Shown here piece after piece: positions 1 to 8,211 of a stretch of DNA of 64,000 nt (positions are counted from its first letter, which is position 1; each line of letters starts with the position of its first letter). The position numbers and the translations under genes are program-made. This stretch comes from Kineosporia mesophila. Its GTDB lineage: Bacteria > Actinomycetota > Actinomycetes > Actinomycetales > Kineosporiaceae. Under the pieces are notes generated by a model that was not told the origin of the DNA, did not search any database, and saw only the letters and a program-made list of their open reading frames with translations. The DNA lies in assembly GCF_021129235.1 (NCBI RefSeq), contig NZ_JAJOMA010000026.1:1-64000 (forward strand). The letters run 5' to 3'.

Positions 1-473
1 CGCCCCCCCCCCCCCCCCCCCAGGGCGCGCCGCGCCCCCCCCCCCCCCCCCGCCGCATGCGCCTGGCGGCCGGGAAGAGCATCACCGCCAGTAGTTACAC
101 GGATGTCTACCCGGCCCCGAACGCGGTCGACGGCAACGCGTCCACCTACTGGGAGAGCGCCAACAACGCCTGGCCGCAGACCCTGACCGTCGACCTGGGC
201 GCGACCAGTCAGGTCTCCCGGCTGGTGCTGAAACTGCCCCCGGCCACCGCCTGGGGCACCCGCACCCAGACGATCGCCGTGGCCGGGAGCACCAACGGCA
301 CCTCGTTCTCCAGTATCAAGGCCGCCACCGGCTACACGTTCAACCCGTCCAGCGGCAACACCGTGACCGTCCCCGTCACCGCCACCCAGACCCGCTACCT
401 GCGGCTGACGTTCACCGCCAACACCGCCTGGCCGGCCGGCCAGCTCTCGGAACTGGAGGCCTACAGCTCCTGA
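1..473 (+). CDS. C-terminal fragment of a secreted carbohydrate-binding protein (discoidin/F5-8C-like domain), 5' truncated
   Basis: The reading frame is open from the left edge (codons begin at base 3) to a TGA at 471-473, so this is the tail of a longer gene. The first 17 or so codons are almost pure proline (poly-C), followed by one domain of about 135 residues. Its start, around LAAGKSITASSYTD, with NAVDGNASTYWE, LTVDLGA and the terminal RYLRLTFTANTAW...LSELEAY, is the pattern of F5/8-type-C (CBM32-like) domains that end actinobacterial secreted glycosidases. The proline run would be the linker to a catalytic domain lying outside the window. ATG at 57 is unlikely to be the true start. A strong terminator follows directly. 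Confidence 0.8.
   Translation, partial: PPPPPPQGAPRPPPPPRRMRLAAGKSITASSYTDVYPAPNAVDGNASTYWESANNAWPQTLTVDLGATSQVSRLVLKLPPATAWGTRTQTIAVAGSTNGTSFSSIKAATGYTFNPSSGNTVTVPVTATQTRYLRLTFTANTAWPAGQLSELEAYSS
3..51. repeat. Two poly-C homopolymer runs (19 and 17 C)
   Basis: Bases 3-21 and 35-51 are uninterrupted C, separated by a short GC-only segment. In frame they would encode a polyproline linker. Runs this long and pure are also typical of an assembly or sequencing artefact at a contig end, so the exact length should not be trusted. Confidence 0.9.
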
Positions 474-489
474 TCTCTGCGACGAGACA

Positions 490-524
490 GGTCCGGCCGG
501 GTGTCGCACCCGGCCGGACCTTTT
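490..524 (+). terminator. Rho-independent terminator of the discoidin-domain gene
   Basis: A 14-bp perfect stem (490-503 pairing with 507-520), a TCG loop and TTTT at 521-524. It lies 17 bases after the stop and just before the 3' end of the convergent monooxygenase gene. Confidence 0.9.
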
Positions 525-1717
525 CAGCGCAGGTCGAAATTCGGCAGTACGAGCGCTGAATGGGCCGGGTTGCCGGCCTCCTCGGGGAGTTCGGCCAGGC
601 TCGTGAGCATCTGGTTGCGCCGGGCCAGGGTCTCCTCGGTGCGGGGATGCATGGTCGACTCACCGGCGGTGACCAGGGCCTGGTTGGCGTCGACGTAGCC
701 CCGGGTGTTCTGCTCGTAGGCCTTCAGCGCCTGCTGGGGATCGGGGTTCGTGGCCAGTTCCCCGGCGAGCATGTAGGCGCCGACCAGGGACAGGCTCGTG
801 CCCTGCCCGGTGAGGAACGAGGGGGCGGAGGCGGCGTCGCCGACCAGGGCCACGCGTCCCGACGACCAGTGGGGCATCCGGATCTGGCTGACGACGTCGA
901 AGAACAGATCGTCCGCCTTCTGCAGGGCGGCGACCATCGCCGGGACCTGCCAGTCCTGGTGCGGGAACAGCGAGGTCACCAGGTCGCGCTGCGCCCGCGG
1001 ATCGCGGAAGGCCTCGAACGGCGGGTCGGGCCGGTGGAAGGACAGGAAGCCGTGCACCGTCTCCTGGGCGCCGATGGCGTAGAGGGCGGCGGTGCGGCCG
1101 GGGGCGTTCCACAGTACGGCCTCATGGGACAGACCCAGGTCGTTCGGCAGGGTGAAGCCGGCGAAGCAGTGGCCCAGGTAGTGGTGGAACTGCTCCTCCG
1201 GGCCGAAGGCCAGCGCACGGGTGTGGGAGTGCAGGCCGTCCGCCCCGACGACCAGGTCGAACGTGCGCTGGTCCCCGTTCCGGAACGTCACGTCCACGTG
1301 GCCGGGGTGCTGCTCCAGGGTGCTGATGCTGTCGTTGAACCGGAACTCGACGTCGTCGCGCACGGTGCCGTAGAGCACCTCGGTCAGGTCGCCGCGCCGC
1401 ACCTCGAGGTCGCCGGCCGTGCCGCCGCCGCTCGTGGCCGTCGGGCGCAGAGAGGTGATGGGGCTGCCGTCCTGGTGCAGGAAGGTGATCCGGCGGGTGT
1501 CGACGTGGGCGGCCTGGAGGGCGGGGAGCACACCCATCCGGCGCACGACCTCCACCGCCGTGCCGCGGATGTCGATGGGGTAGCCGCCGGCCCGCACGCC
1601 CGCGGCCTTCTCGACCACCGTCACCTCGAAGCCGTAGCGGTGCAGCCAGTAGGCCAGGGCCGGTCCCGCGATGCTCGCCCCGGACACCAGTATTCTGCGG
1701 TTCGGCGTGGTGCTCAT
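524..1717 (-). CDS. FAD-dependent monooxygenase, PHBH/TetX-like
   Basis: A 397-residue flavoprotein hydroxylase of the p-hydroxybenzoate hydroxylase fold, expected to use FAD and NAD(P)H to hydroxylate a small aromatic or polyketide-like substrate in the cytoplasm. The dinucleotide loop is GASIAG (13-18, a variant of GxGxxG). The DG motif GADG is at 158-161 and the GD motif RVALVGDAA around 288-296. The start at ATG 1717 is chosen over the upstream ATG (1729) because GGAGG lies 5 bases before it. It is divergent from a MarR gene with two palindromic operators between them, so control by that regulator is likely. It resembles the monooxygenase at 59857-61044 in the N-terminal half. Substrate unknown. 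Confidence 0.9.
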   Translation of the reverse strand: MSTTPNRRILVSGASIAGPALAYWLHRYGFEVTVVEKAAGVRAGGYPIDIRGTAVEVVRRMGVLPALQAAHVDTRRITFLHQDGSPITSLRPTATSGGGTAGDLEVRRGDLTEVLYGTVRDDVEFRFNDSISTLEQHPGHVDVTFRNGDQRTFDLVVGADGLHSHTRALAFGPEEQFHHYLGHCFAGFTLPNDLGLSHEAVLWNAPGRTAALYAIGAQETVHGFLSFHRPDPPFEAFRDPRAQRDLVTSLFPHQDWQVPAMVAALQKADDLFFDVVSQIRMPHWSSGRVALVGDAASAPSFLTGQGTSLSLVGAYMLAGELATNPDPQQALKAYEQNTRGYVDANQALVTAGESTMHPRTEETLARRNQMLTSLAELPEEAGNPAHSALVLPNFDLR

Positions 1718-1739
1718 GTGCGCCTCCATAGTGAATAGC

Positions 1740-1750
1740 TACCTTAGGTA
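1740..1750. promoter_or_regulatory. Palindromic operator O1 for the MarR regulator
   Basis: TACCTTAGGTA, a palindrome with a one-base centre, 23 bases upstream of the monooxygenase start. It has the same TACCT/AGGTA half-sites as O2 at 1806-1822 but closer spacing. The regulator assignment is inferred from position. Confidence 0.6.
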
Positions 1751-1805
1751 TCCATTTCTCGGGATCGGTGAATCCGTGGCCCCGAGGGGTACCTGGGTCA
1801 AACAT

Positions 1806-1822
1806 ATACCTAAGTTAGGTAT
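1806..1822. promoter_or_regulatory. Palindromic operator O2 overlapping the marR leader
   Basis: ATACCTAAGTTAGGTAT, a 17-bp palindrome with one central base, ending 15 bases before the GTG start of the MarR gene and just ahead of its AAGGAG. Size, symmetry and position fit a MarR dimer site that would repress both divergent genes. Confidence 0.7.
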
Positions 1823-1837
1823 CTAAGGAGTGGCGGC

Positions 1838-2314
1838 GTGACCTCGGACGACGGTGGACTTGATCTGATGGCCCTGCTGCCACGATTGGCGCAGGTCAGC
1901 GGCGTGCTGAACCGCGGCCGGCTGATCGAGCGGGCCATGGCCGCATCGGGCATCACGGTCGACCGCCCGGCGATGGGCGTGCTGCTCACGCTGCACATGG
2001 CCGGTGAACCGCTGCGGGTGGGGGAGATCGCGCACCGCATGCAGGTCGTCGGCCCGCACATCACCCGGCAGCTGAACGAACTGGAACGGCGCGACCTGGC
2101 CCGGCGCGTGCCCGACCCGGATGACCAGCGGGCCCGCCTGATCGAGCTCACTCCCGAGGGCTCCGCCGCCACCGCCCGCTACATGGAGACGATCCTGGGC
2201 TGGCTGGCCGGCTCTCTCGACGACTGGACGGCGCAGGACCGCGCCACCTTCGGCCGCCTCCTCGAGCGCTTCGTCAACGACTTCACCGCCCGGGTCGACG
2301 CCCTCGACACCTGA
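1838..2314 (+). CDS. MarR-family transcriptional regulator
   Basis: 158 residues with the winged-helix layout of MarR proteins: LRVGEIAHRMQVVGPHITRQ as the recognition-helix region, then the wing RRVPDPDDQRARLIELT, whose D-x-R is the classical MarR wing motif. Start is GTG at 1838, preceded by AAGGAG (1825-1830). It is divergent from an FAD monooxygenase, and both starts lie beside TACC(T)-type palindromes. It is therefore probably an autoregulated repressor relieved by the substrate of the monooxygenase. Confidence 0.92.
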   Translation: MTSDDGGLDLMALLPRLAQVSGVLNRGRLIERAMAASGITVDRPAMGVLLTLHMAGEPLRVGEIAHRMQVVGPHITRQLNELERRDLARRVPDPDDQRARLIELTPEGSAATARYMETILGWLAGSLDDWTAQDRATFGRLLERFVNDFTARVDALDT

Positions 2315-2326
2315 GGCCCTGACGGT

Positions 2327-3751
2327 TCAGAGGGGCCAGGCGGTGATCAGATCGCTCGGCGTGAGAGTGGCCAGATCTGGCAGGCTGGTTCCGGTCCGGC
2401 TGATGGCGATGAGCGGGGTGTCGGGATCGGTTCCGGGCAGCCGGTCGCGGTGATGGGCCAACCGGGCCAGATCCCGGACATCGAAGGGCGCCTCGTCGTG
2501 CCACTTGATGGAACCGACCGCGGTGACGCGACCGGCGATCGGGCCGCGGTCGGCGGCAACGATGTCGATCTCCGGATCGTTGGTGCGGGTCCAGTAGCTG
2601 CCGACCACGTTGCTGTCGGACGGGAGACGGTCGTCGGCCAGACGCCAGAGACTCTCCCGCACCACGGGTTCGACGGCACGCCCTCGCCAGTCCGTCCAGC
2701 GGGACCGGATGTTCTCCAGCACGAGGTCGCCGCGCCCACGCTCGATCGCCGGTATGCCCGTGCGGACGAAGGCCAGCCAGAATCTCAGGTAAGGGTCGCT
2801 GATCCGGTAGCGGGTCAGTTTGCTGGGCTGTGTGGACAGCGGGAGTTCGGCGGCGACCATCTGGCGCGAGACCAGCATGGTCAGCGCCCGGGTCAGGGTC
2901 GCTGACGACATCCCTCCCGCGTCCCTGGCGATCAGGGAGAAGGTGCGCTCGCCGTTGCCGATGGCCGCGAGCACCTGCTGCGCCAGGGCCTCGGTCGGAA
3001 ACTCCGCCGCGACTACTCTTTCGCCGCTGACCAGGAGCGGGGACGTAGGGCGCTCGAGTACTTGGGCGAGGTACTCCCACAGCCCGGCGCCCTGCGGCCA
3101 CTCCTGGAGGACGAGGGGAAGGCCACCGGTGACGAGGAAAGCGTCGAAAGCATCGGTGGGGGACAGGTCGAGCATGGCGCCGACCTCGGCGGGGTTCAAC
3201 GGCGGAACGACGAGATCGGTGCCCCGCTGGTAGAAGGGGCGTCCGTAGGTGTTGAGCGCCTCCATCATGCCCATGTCCGAGCCGATCAGGATCAGGAGTA
3301 CGGGCAGGCGGGAGAGAGTGCGGTCGAAGGCCTTCTGCAGCGCTCCTTCGAAGGTCGGGTCTTCGCGAACCAGGTAAGGCATTTCGTCCATCACCACCAC
3401 GCTGGGGGAATCCGTCGGGAGGATCTGCCCCAGCAGGGTGAGGGCGGCATCCCAGGTCTGAGGGGCCGTGAGGTCCCTCAGGATCTGCGCCCGGGGTAGC
3501 GACGACCCGATAACGGCTTCGGTGAAGCCGGCCAGGTCTTGGGTGCGCGAGCCGCCGATGGCGGTGAAGTACACGTACGGCGTGTCTGCCCGTTCAACGA
3601 ATTCGTCGACCAGTCGTGACTTTCCGACGCGCCTTCGGCCGCGTAGGAGCAACGCCCGGCCGGGGCGCCCCGTGCGGCTCTCCGAGGACACAGTAGTGAC
3701 CAGGTCGGCCAGGAGTTTGAGTTCCCGGGCGCGTCCCACAAAGGTTGTCAT
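2327..3751 (-). CDS. AAA ATPase with C-terminal DUF234/PD-(D/E)XK-like domain
   Basis: 474 residues. The N-terminal AAA domain carries Walker A GRRRVGKS (38-45) and Walker B VVVMDE (118-123). A winged-helix stretch lies around 240-300 (TFSLIARDAGGMSSATLTRA). The C-terminal part resembles DUF234 and keeps a restriction-nuclease-like core: E394-I-D396 followed about 20 residues later by S-I-K416. Family members are archaeal-type ATPases of unknown role; DNA or nucleic-acid processing is inferred only. It stands alone, converging on the MarR gene. The upstream region contains palindromes that may be self-regulatory. Confidence 0.85.
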   Translation of the reverse strand: MTTFVGRARELKLLADLVTTVSSESRTGRPGRALLLRGRRRVGKSRLVDEFVERADTPYVYFTAIGGSRTQDLAGFTEAVIGSSLPRAQILRDLTAPQTWDAALTLLGQILPTDSPSVVVMDEMPYLVREDPTFEGALQKAFDRTLSRLPVLLILIGSDMGMMEALNTYGRPFYQRGTDLVVPPLNPAEVGAMLDLSPTDAFDAFLVTGGLPLVLQEWPQGAGLWEYLAQVLERPTSPLLVSGERVVAAEFPTEALAQQVLAAIGNGERTFSLIARDAGGMSSATLTRALTMLVSRQMVAAELPLSTQPSKLTRYRISDPYLRFWLAFVRTGIPAIERGRGDLVLENIRSRWTDWRGRAVEPVVRESLWRLADDRLPSDSNVVGSYWTRTNDPEIDIVAADRGPIAGRVTAVGSIKWHDEAPFDVRDLARLAHHRDRLPGTDPDTPLIAISRTGTSLPDLATLTPSDLITAWPL

Positions 3752-3833
3752 GGTGATGGTGCCTCCGATGCTTCGCCTTCGTCGCTCTCAGGATGGCTCG
3801 GTCGCGAAACTGTTGTCAATGAGAGTTTCGCTG

Positions 3834-3846
3834 ATGAAACTTTCAT
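3834..3846. promoter_or_regulatory. Palindrome upstream of the AAA ATPase gene
   Basis: ATGAAACTTTCAT is a 13-bp palindrome. It overlaps an AGTTTC/GAAACT inverted repeat (half-sites near 3824-3840) in an unusually A/T-rich patch between the divergent ATPase and membrane-protein genes. It is a possible operator; the regulator is unknown. Confidence 0.4.
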
Positions 3847-3922
3847 GAACGAAAGCGAAGTGTCGAGGCTGAGGCTACGTTGTATGGCCAATCGGTAGCC
3901 ACTCGGTTCAGATTGGCTGTCG

Positions 3923-4612
3923 ATGGCCAGGCCAATTGCCCGTCAGTATGGCGGAGTGTCCTCTTCTCGTGCCCACGTCTACCGCCTGATCCAGCTGCTG
4001 ATCGGGGTGTTCCTCTACGGCATCGCCACGGCCCTGATCGTGCGGGCGTCCGTGGGCGTGACGTCGTGGTCGGTGCTGACACAGGGGCTGGAGAACCTGG
4101 TGCCGCTCTCGTTCGGCATGCTGACGATCCTCATCAGCTTCGTGGTGCTGCTGCTCTGGTTCCCGCTGCGGCAGAAGCCGGGACTCGGGACCGTGCTCAA
4201 CGTGCTCACCATCGGCCCGTTCGCCGACCTCACGCTCGCGGTCGTCCACGAGCCCCGCACGCTGCCCGGCCAGGTGCTCCTCTTCACCGTGGGCCTGGTG
4301 CTCCTCGCGGTGGCCACAGCCTGCTACATCGGCCCGCAGTACGGCACCGGCCCCCGCGACGGGCTGATGGTGGGCCTGCACGAACGCTTCGGGATGCCGA
4401 TCTGGAAGGCCCGCACCCTCGTCGAAGTCACCGTCGTGCTCGCCGGGGCACTGCTCGGCGGCGACCTGGGCATCGGGACCGTGGTCAACACCCTGGCCAT
4501 CGGGCCGATGGTGCACCCACTGATGCCGATCTTCGCCCGGTTCCCCTGGGCACCCCGGCGCGAGGAGCCGGTCGTCGAGGAGGAACCTCAGGTGCTCGCG
4601 ACCCGCAGGTGA
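3923..4612 (+). CDS. YczE/YyaS/YitT-family integral membrane protein
   Basis: About 229 residues with five or six hydrophobic segments (first around 20-40). It contains the characteristic loop YGTGPRDGLMVGLHERFG and a repeat-like GTVVNTLAIGPMVHP near the end, the signature of the YczE/YitT group of small membrane proteins whose substrate is unknown. Start is uncertain: ATG 3923 has no clear ribosome site, while GTG 3956 is preceded by GGCGGA and would remove 11 residues. Its last 25 bases overlap the 3' end of the convergent glycosidase gene. Confidence 0.82.
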   Translation: MARPIARQYGGVSSSRAHVYRLIQLLIGVFLYGIATALIVRASVGVTSWSVLTQGLENLVPLSFGMLTILISFVVLLLWFPLRQKPGLGTVLNVLTIGPFADLTLAVVHEPRTLPGQVLLFTVGLVLLAVATACYIGPQYGTGPRDGLMVGLHERFGMPIWKARTLVEVTVVLAGALLGGDLGIGTVVNTLAIGPMVHPLMPIFARFPWAPRREEPVVEEEPQVLATRR

Positions 4613-5532
4613 CCGTCCGCGCCGATCTCCAGGCCGAACGGATCGGCCAGCACCCCGGGGAATGCGCCGTCCGCGCCGCGGTTCTCGAACGCCAGCAGCA
4701 CAGCGCCGCCCTCGTGTTCGACCACCCGCGCGCTGTACCAGCGCTCCTCGAGGAGGAGGGAGGCGTCTTCCACCGGATGCCCGGCGGGCACCGACCACAC
4801 CCCACCCCGAACCCCCGCGGCCTGCCGCTCGCCGGAGAGCCCCGAGGTCGGGCAGGAGAACAGCAGGAACTCCCGGCCCTGCACGGACGCGATCTGCGGA
4901 ACCTCCAGATGCACGAAACCCGAGCCCGGCCGGGTGAACGGCTCACGAATCTCCCAGCGAACCAGATCCGGTGACCAGGCCCGCCCGAGAACCCCCGCGT
5001 CGTCGTCCCCGAAACCCTCGCCGGGCCGGGAGCGCGCCGTGATCAGCATGTTCCAGCCGTCGGAGACCGGATAGACCCACGGGTCACGCCAGGCCTCCTC
5101 CGGCCAGGAGGAGTCGCCGAGCTTCTCGTACCAGCGCGGATCCGCCTCCAGCAGCACCTGTGGATCGGCCGTCCAGGTGAACAGGTCGGGCGACACCGCC
5201 CGTCCCACCGTCTCGACATTCGCATGGTCCGGCTCGTCGTGCAGGAACCGCGAGCCCGTGTAGAACATCACCCACTGCCCGGCATCGCGCACCACACAGC
5301 CGGTCCAGGTGGCACTTTCGTCGAAGAACCCCGGGCCTCTCGGCCCGAGGGCCTCCTCGTGAACGGTCCAGCTCACCAGATCGGCAGAGGACGCGTGACC
5401 CACCCGGGCGTGCCGGTGCCGGCGATGCTCGGGGCCCAGTGATTTGGGTGCGTACAGGAAGAACAGGTGATGGCGCTCGCCGTCGTGGGCGAGCCAGAAG
5501 TCCCAGACCCAGCGGTCGGCGAGCGCGAGCAC
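4588..5532 (-). CDS. Clan GH-J glycoside hydrolase (GH68/GH32-like, fructan or sucrose active)
   Basis: 314 residues, a single five-bladed propeller without signal peptide. VWDFW (9-13) matches the VWDxW nucleophile region of GH68, WRDPW gives the conserved RDP triad (149-151), and HLEVPQ (E210) is the likely acid/base. Start is GTG 5532, with AGGAG 5 bases upstream overlapping the stop of the GH3 gene, so the two are translationally linked. Being cytoplasmic and last in an ABC-transporter operon, it should act on an imported fructosyl or related oligosaccharide. GH43-like activity cannot be excluded. Confidence 0.78.
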   Translation of the reverse strand: MLALADRWVWDFWLAHDGERHHLFFLYAPKSLGPEHRRHRHARVGHASSADLVSWTVHEEALGPRGPGFFDESATWTGCVVRDAGQWVMFYTGSRFLHDEPDHANVETVGRAVSPDLFTWTADPQVLLEADPRWYEKLGDSSWPEEAWRDPWVYPVSDGWNMLITARSRPGEGFGDDDAGVLGRAWSPDLVRWEIREPFTRPGSGFVHLEVPQIASVQGREFLLFSCPTSGLSGERQAAGVRGGVWSVPAGHPVEDASLLLEERWYSARVVEHEGGAVLLAFENRGADGAFPGVLADPFGLEIGADGHLRVAST

Positions 5533-5540
5533 GGGTTCTC

Positions 5541-7358
5541 CTAGAGAGACAGGCCGAAGTGCAGCGGGAAGACCGGGTTCTCGGTTTCGCTGGGCACGTC
5601 CTCCCGGGAGGCGCGCACGGCGTCCATGGACCGCGGGATCTCGATCGGGAGTTTCCCGCGCGGGGGGATCTTCCCGGTCAGGGCGGCCAGCACGGCGGCG
5701 TCGGAGCTGCCGAAGTCGGCCACCAGCGCGGACACGAACGGCACGAGCGGGGTGAGTACGGCCGGCCGGTCGAGGGTCACGACGACCACCAGGGGGCAGT
5801 GGTCGGAGATCCGGGCCAGGCGGTGGATCAGGCCGGGCGGGAAGTCGAGCGAGCCCTGGTGGAACCAGGCCTCCAGGAACAGGTCGTTGCGCGGTTCGAA
5901 GGGGGCCATCAGGCGCACCAGGGCGACGTCGGCCTGCTCGGGGATGGCGACGGCCTCGAAGTCGTCGGTCAGCCGGATGTTCTCGCTGTACACCCTGAGG
6001 CCGGGGGTCAGCGGGAGGCGGCCGGAGTTGACCAGCACCGTGGTGGAGGCGGCCTGGGCCGCAAAGCCCTGCTCCCGGAAGTCGGCCCGCCCGACGATCT
6101 GCTCGGCAGCCTCCTCGTCCACGAAGGGGCTGTCGAAGAGACCGAGGCGGAACTTCACCAGCAGCAGCCGGCGCACCGACTCGTCGATGCGGGCTTCGGT
6201 GACCACGCCGCGGTTCACCAGATCGACGAGCAGGTCGATGCATTCCTCCCCACCGAACTGGTCGCAGCCGGCGTCCACAATTTTCGCCATCCGCTCCGAC
6301 GGGGAGAGCGACTCGACGCCCCAGGCCCGCGCGGGCAGCACCTGGTCGCCCACGTGGTTGTCGTTGACCAGTTCCCAGTCGGTGACCACGACCCCGTCGT
6401 AGCCGAGTTCCTCACGCAGCAGGCCGGTCACGATCTGCCGGTTGTAACCGAAACCGACCTCCTCGATCGCGGCGCCGTTCACCTCCAGGCCGATCGGCAT
6501 GCCGTAGTAGGGCATCATCGCGGCCGTGCCCCGGCGGATGGCCTCCCGGAACGGCTTCAGGTGGTAGTCGAACATCCCGCCCGGGTAGACCTGCTCGCGC
6601 CCGTACGGGAAATGTGCGTCCTCGCCGTCTTTCTGCGGGCCGCCACCGGGAAAGTGCTTGGTGGTGCAGGCGACGCTCTGCGGGCCGAGCTGTGAGGTCT
6701 GGAACCCCTCCAGATAGGCCGCGGTGAACTCGGCGACCCGGTCGGCATCGTGCCCGAGGGTCTGCGCCTGGCGTCCCCAGCGGGGTTCGGTGGCCAGGTC
6801 GACCTGCGGGTGCAGCGCCGCCCGGATGCCCACGGCCACGTACTCCTGGCGGGCGACGTCGGCGAAACGGCGCACCGCGTCGAGGTCGTCGAGCGCGGCC
6901 AGGCCCAGACCCTCGGGCCACTGGGAGAACGGGCCGGCCGAGAAGCCGACCCCGGCGTTCTCCACGAACGCGTGGCGCGGGTCGGTGCTGATGGTGACCG
7001 GGATGCCGTGCGGCGTGGTCTCGGCCAGTGCCTGCAATCGGTTGCTCCAGGAGGCGGCCTGGCGAGCCGTGCGGATCTCGTGCACGTTGAAGTGGTTCAG
7101 GTACTTGCCCACCACCACGTCCGAGGTGGCGGACTTGCTGATCCGGCCCGGGGCCTCGACCAGTTCACCGTCCGCGCCGACCTCGATCACGGTCTGGAAC
7201 ATCAGCCCGGCCTTCTCGGCGAGACTCAACCGGCCCAGCAGGTCTTCGGTGCGTTCCTGCGGGCTCAGCCGGGTGTCCTCGTAGGGATCGAGGACACCGT
7301 TGCCGTTGAGGTCACGGAACTCGAAGCCGTCGGGGGTCGTGGATGTGGGAATAGGCAT
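5541..7358 (-). CDS. Glycoside hydrolase family 3 protein
   Basis: 605 residues, cytoplasmic (no signal peptide). An N-terminal Ca-loop-like stretch DLNGNGVLDPYED (16-28) precedes the GH3 TIM barrel. The substrate-binding KHFPGG motif is at 234-239 and the nucleophile Asp is D327 in VVVTDW (TDW instead of the common SDW). The C-terminal alpha/beta sandwich is present to about residue 590. Family activities include beta-glucosidase, beta-xylosidase and N-acetylglucosaminidase; the exact linkage is not readable. It is fourth in the LacI-controlled operon and would release monomers from the imported oligosaccharide. ATG 7358 is preceded by GAGGA. Confidence 0.92.
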   Translation of the reverse strand: MPIPTSTTPDGFEFRDLNGNGVLDPYEDTRLSPQERTEDLLGRLSLAEKAGLMFQTVIEVGADGELVEAPGRISKSATSDVVVGKYLNHFNVHEIRTARQAASWSNRLQALAETTPHGIPVTISTDPRHAFVENAGVGFSAGPFSQWPEGLGLAALDDLDAVRRFADVARQEYVAVGIRAALHPQVDLATEPRWGRQAQTLGHDADRVAEFTAAYLEGFQTSQLGPQSVACTTKHFPGGGPQKDGEDAHFPYGREQVYPGGMFDYHLKPFREAIRRGTAAMMPYYGMPIGLEVNGAAIEEVGFGYNRQIVTGLLREELGYDGVVVTDWELVNDNHVGDQVLPARAWGVESLSPSERMAKIVDAGCDQFGGEECIDLLVDLVNRGVVTEARIDESVRRLLLVKFRLGLFDSPFVDEEAAEQIVGRADFREQGFAAQAASTTVLVNSGRLPLTPGLRVYSENIRLTDDFEAVAIPEQADVALVRLMAPFEPRNDLFLEAWFHQGSLDFPPGLIHRLARISDHCPLVVVVTLDRPAVLTPLVPFVSALVADFGSSDAAVLAALTGKIPPRGKLPIEIPRSMDAVRASREDVPSETENPVFPLHFGLSL

Positions 7359-7377
7359 GCAATGTCCTCGAAAGTAG

Positions 7378-8202
7378 TTACTTCAGGCCCGTGGTCGCGA
7401 CGCCCTGGATGAAGTAGCGCTGCAGGGCGACGAACAGCAGCAGGATCGGCACGATGATCAGTACCGAACCGGCCAGCAGCAGGCCGTAGTTCGTGGCGTT
7501 CTGGCCGGTGGAGTAGAGCGACAGGGCGACCGGCAGGGTGTACCGGTCCTCGCTCTGCGCCGCCACGAGGGGCCAGAGGAAGTTGTTCCACGACGAGAGG
7601 AACGTCAGGATGCCGAGCGTGGCCAGGGGCGGCCCGCACAGCGGCATCACGATCCGGGCGAAGATGCGCAGTTCCCCGGCGCCGTCGATGCGGGCGGCCT
7701 CGAGCAGGGCCTCGGGGATGCCGAGCATGAACTGCCGCATCAGGAACACCCCGATCGGTGCCGTGAGGAACGGCAGCACCAGCGCGGCGTACGAGTTCAG
7801 CAGGCCCATCTTCGAGACCATGACGAACAGCGGCACGAAGGTGACCACGCCGGGCACCATCAGGGTGACCATGACGGTGGCGAACAGCAGCTTCTTGCCG
7901 GGGAACTCCATCTTGGCCAGGGCGTAGCCGACCATCGAGCAGAACACCAGGTTGCCCAGCACGGTGAGCACGGCCACGATCAGGCTGTTCATGAAGAACG
8001 TGCTGAAGTGCAGGTGCCCGAACCACTGGCTGTAGTTCTCGCCGGTGGGGTTCTCCGGCCACCAGGTGGGCGGCCGGCGCAGGATCTCGCCCTGGTTCTT
8101 GACCGAGCCCAGCGCCATCCAGGCGAAGGGCAGCAGCCAGGCCAGCAGGCCTGCGGTCAGCACGGTGTAGGTGACCGTGCGGCCCTTGATACGGAAAGAC
8201 AT
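7378..8202 (-). CDS. Sugar ABC transporter permease, MalG type (CUT1)
   Basis: 274 residues with six predicted membrane helices and the EAA loop EAARIDGAGELRIFARI (about 175-192), which contacts the ATPase. The C-terminus, ending VATTGLK, matches MalG-type CUT1 permeases (carbohydrate uptake, ABC importer). It lies between the MalF-type permease and the GH3 gene on the same strand with short gaps. No ATPase gene is in the operon, so a shared MsiK-type ATPase encoded elsewhere is expected, as is common in actinomycetes. Confidence 0.93.
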   Translation of the reverse strand: MSFRIKGRTVTYTVLTAGLLAWLLPFAWMALGSVKNQGEILRRPPTWWPENPTGENYSQWFGHLHFSTFFMNSLIVAVLTVLGNLVFCSMVGYALAKMEFPGKKLLFATVMVTLMVPGVVTFVPLFVMVSKMGLLNSYAALVLPFLTAPIGVFLMRQFMLGIPEALLEAARIDGAGELRIFARIVMPLCGPPLATLGILTFLSSWNNFLWPLVAAQSEDRYTLPVALSLYSTGQNATNYGLLLAGSVLIIVPILLLFVALQRYFIQGVATTGLK

Positions 8203-8211
8203 GATGCCCCC

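Noticed and set aside
560-1738. Long open frame opposite the FAD monooxygenase
   Set aside because: Val/Gly/Arg/His-rich composition with no motif; it is the antisense shadow of a gene with clear flavin-binding motifs. The same applies to the long plus-strand frames opposite 5541-10410 and 18082-19782.
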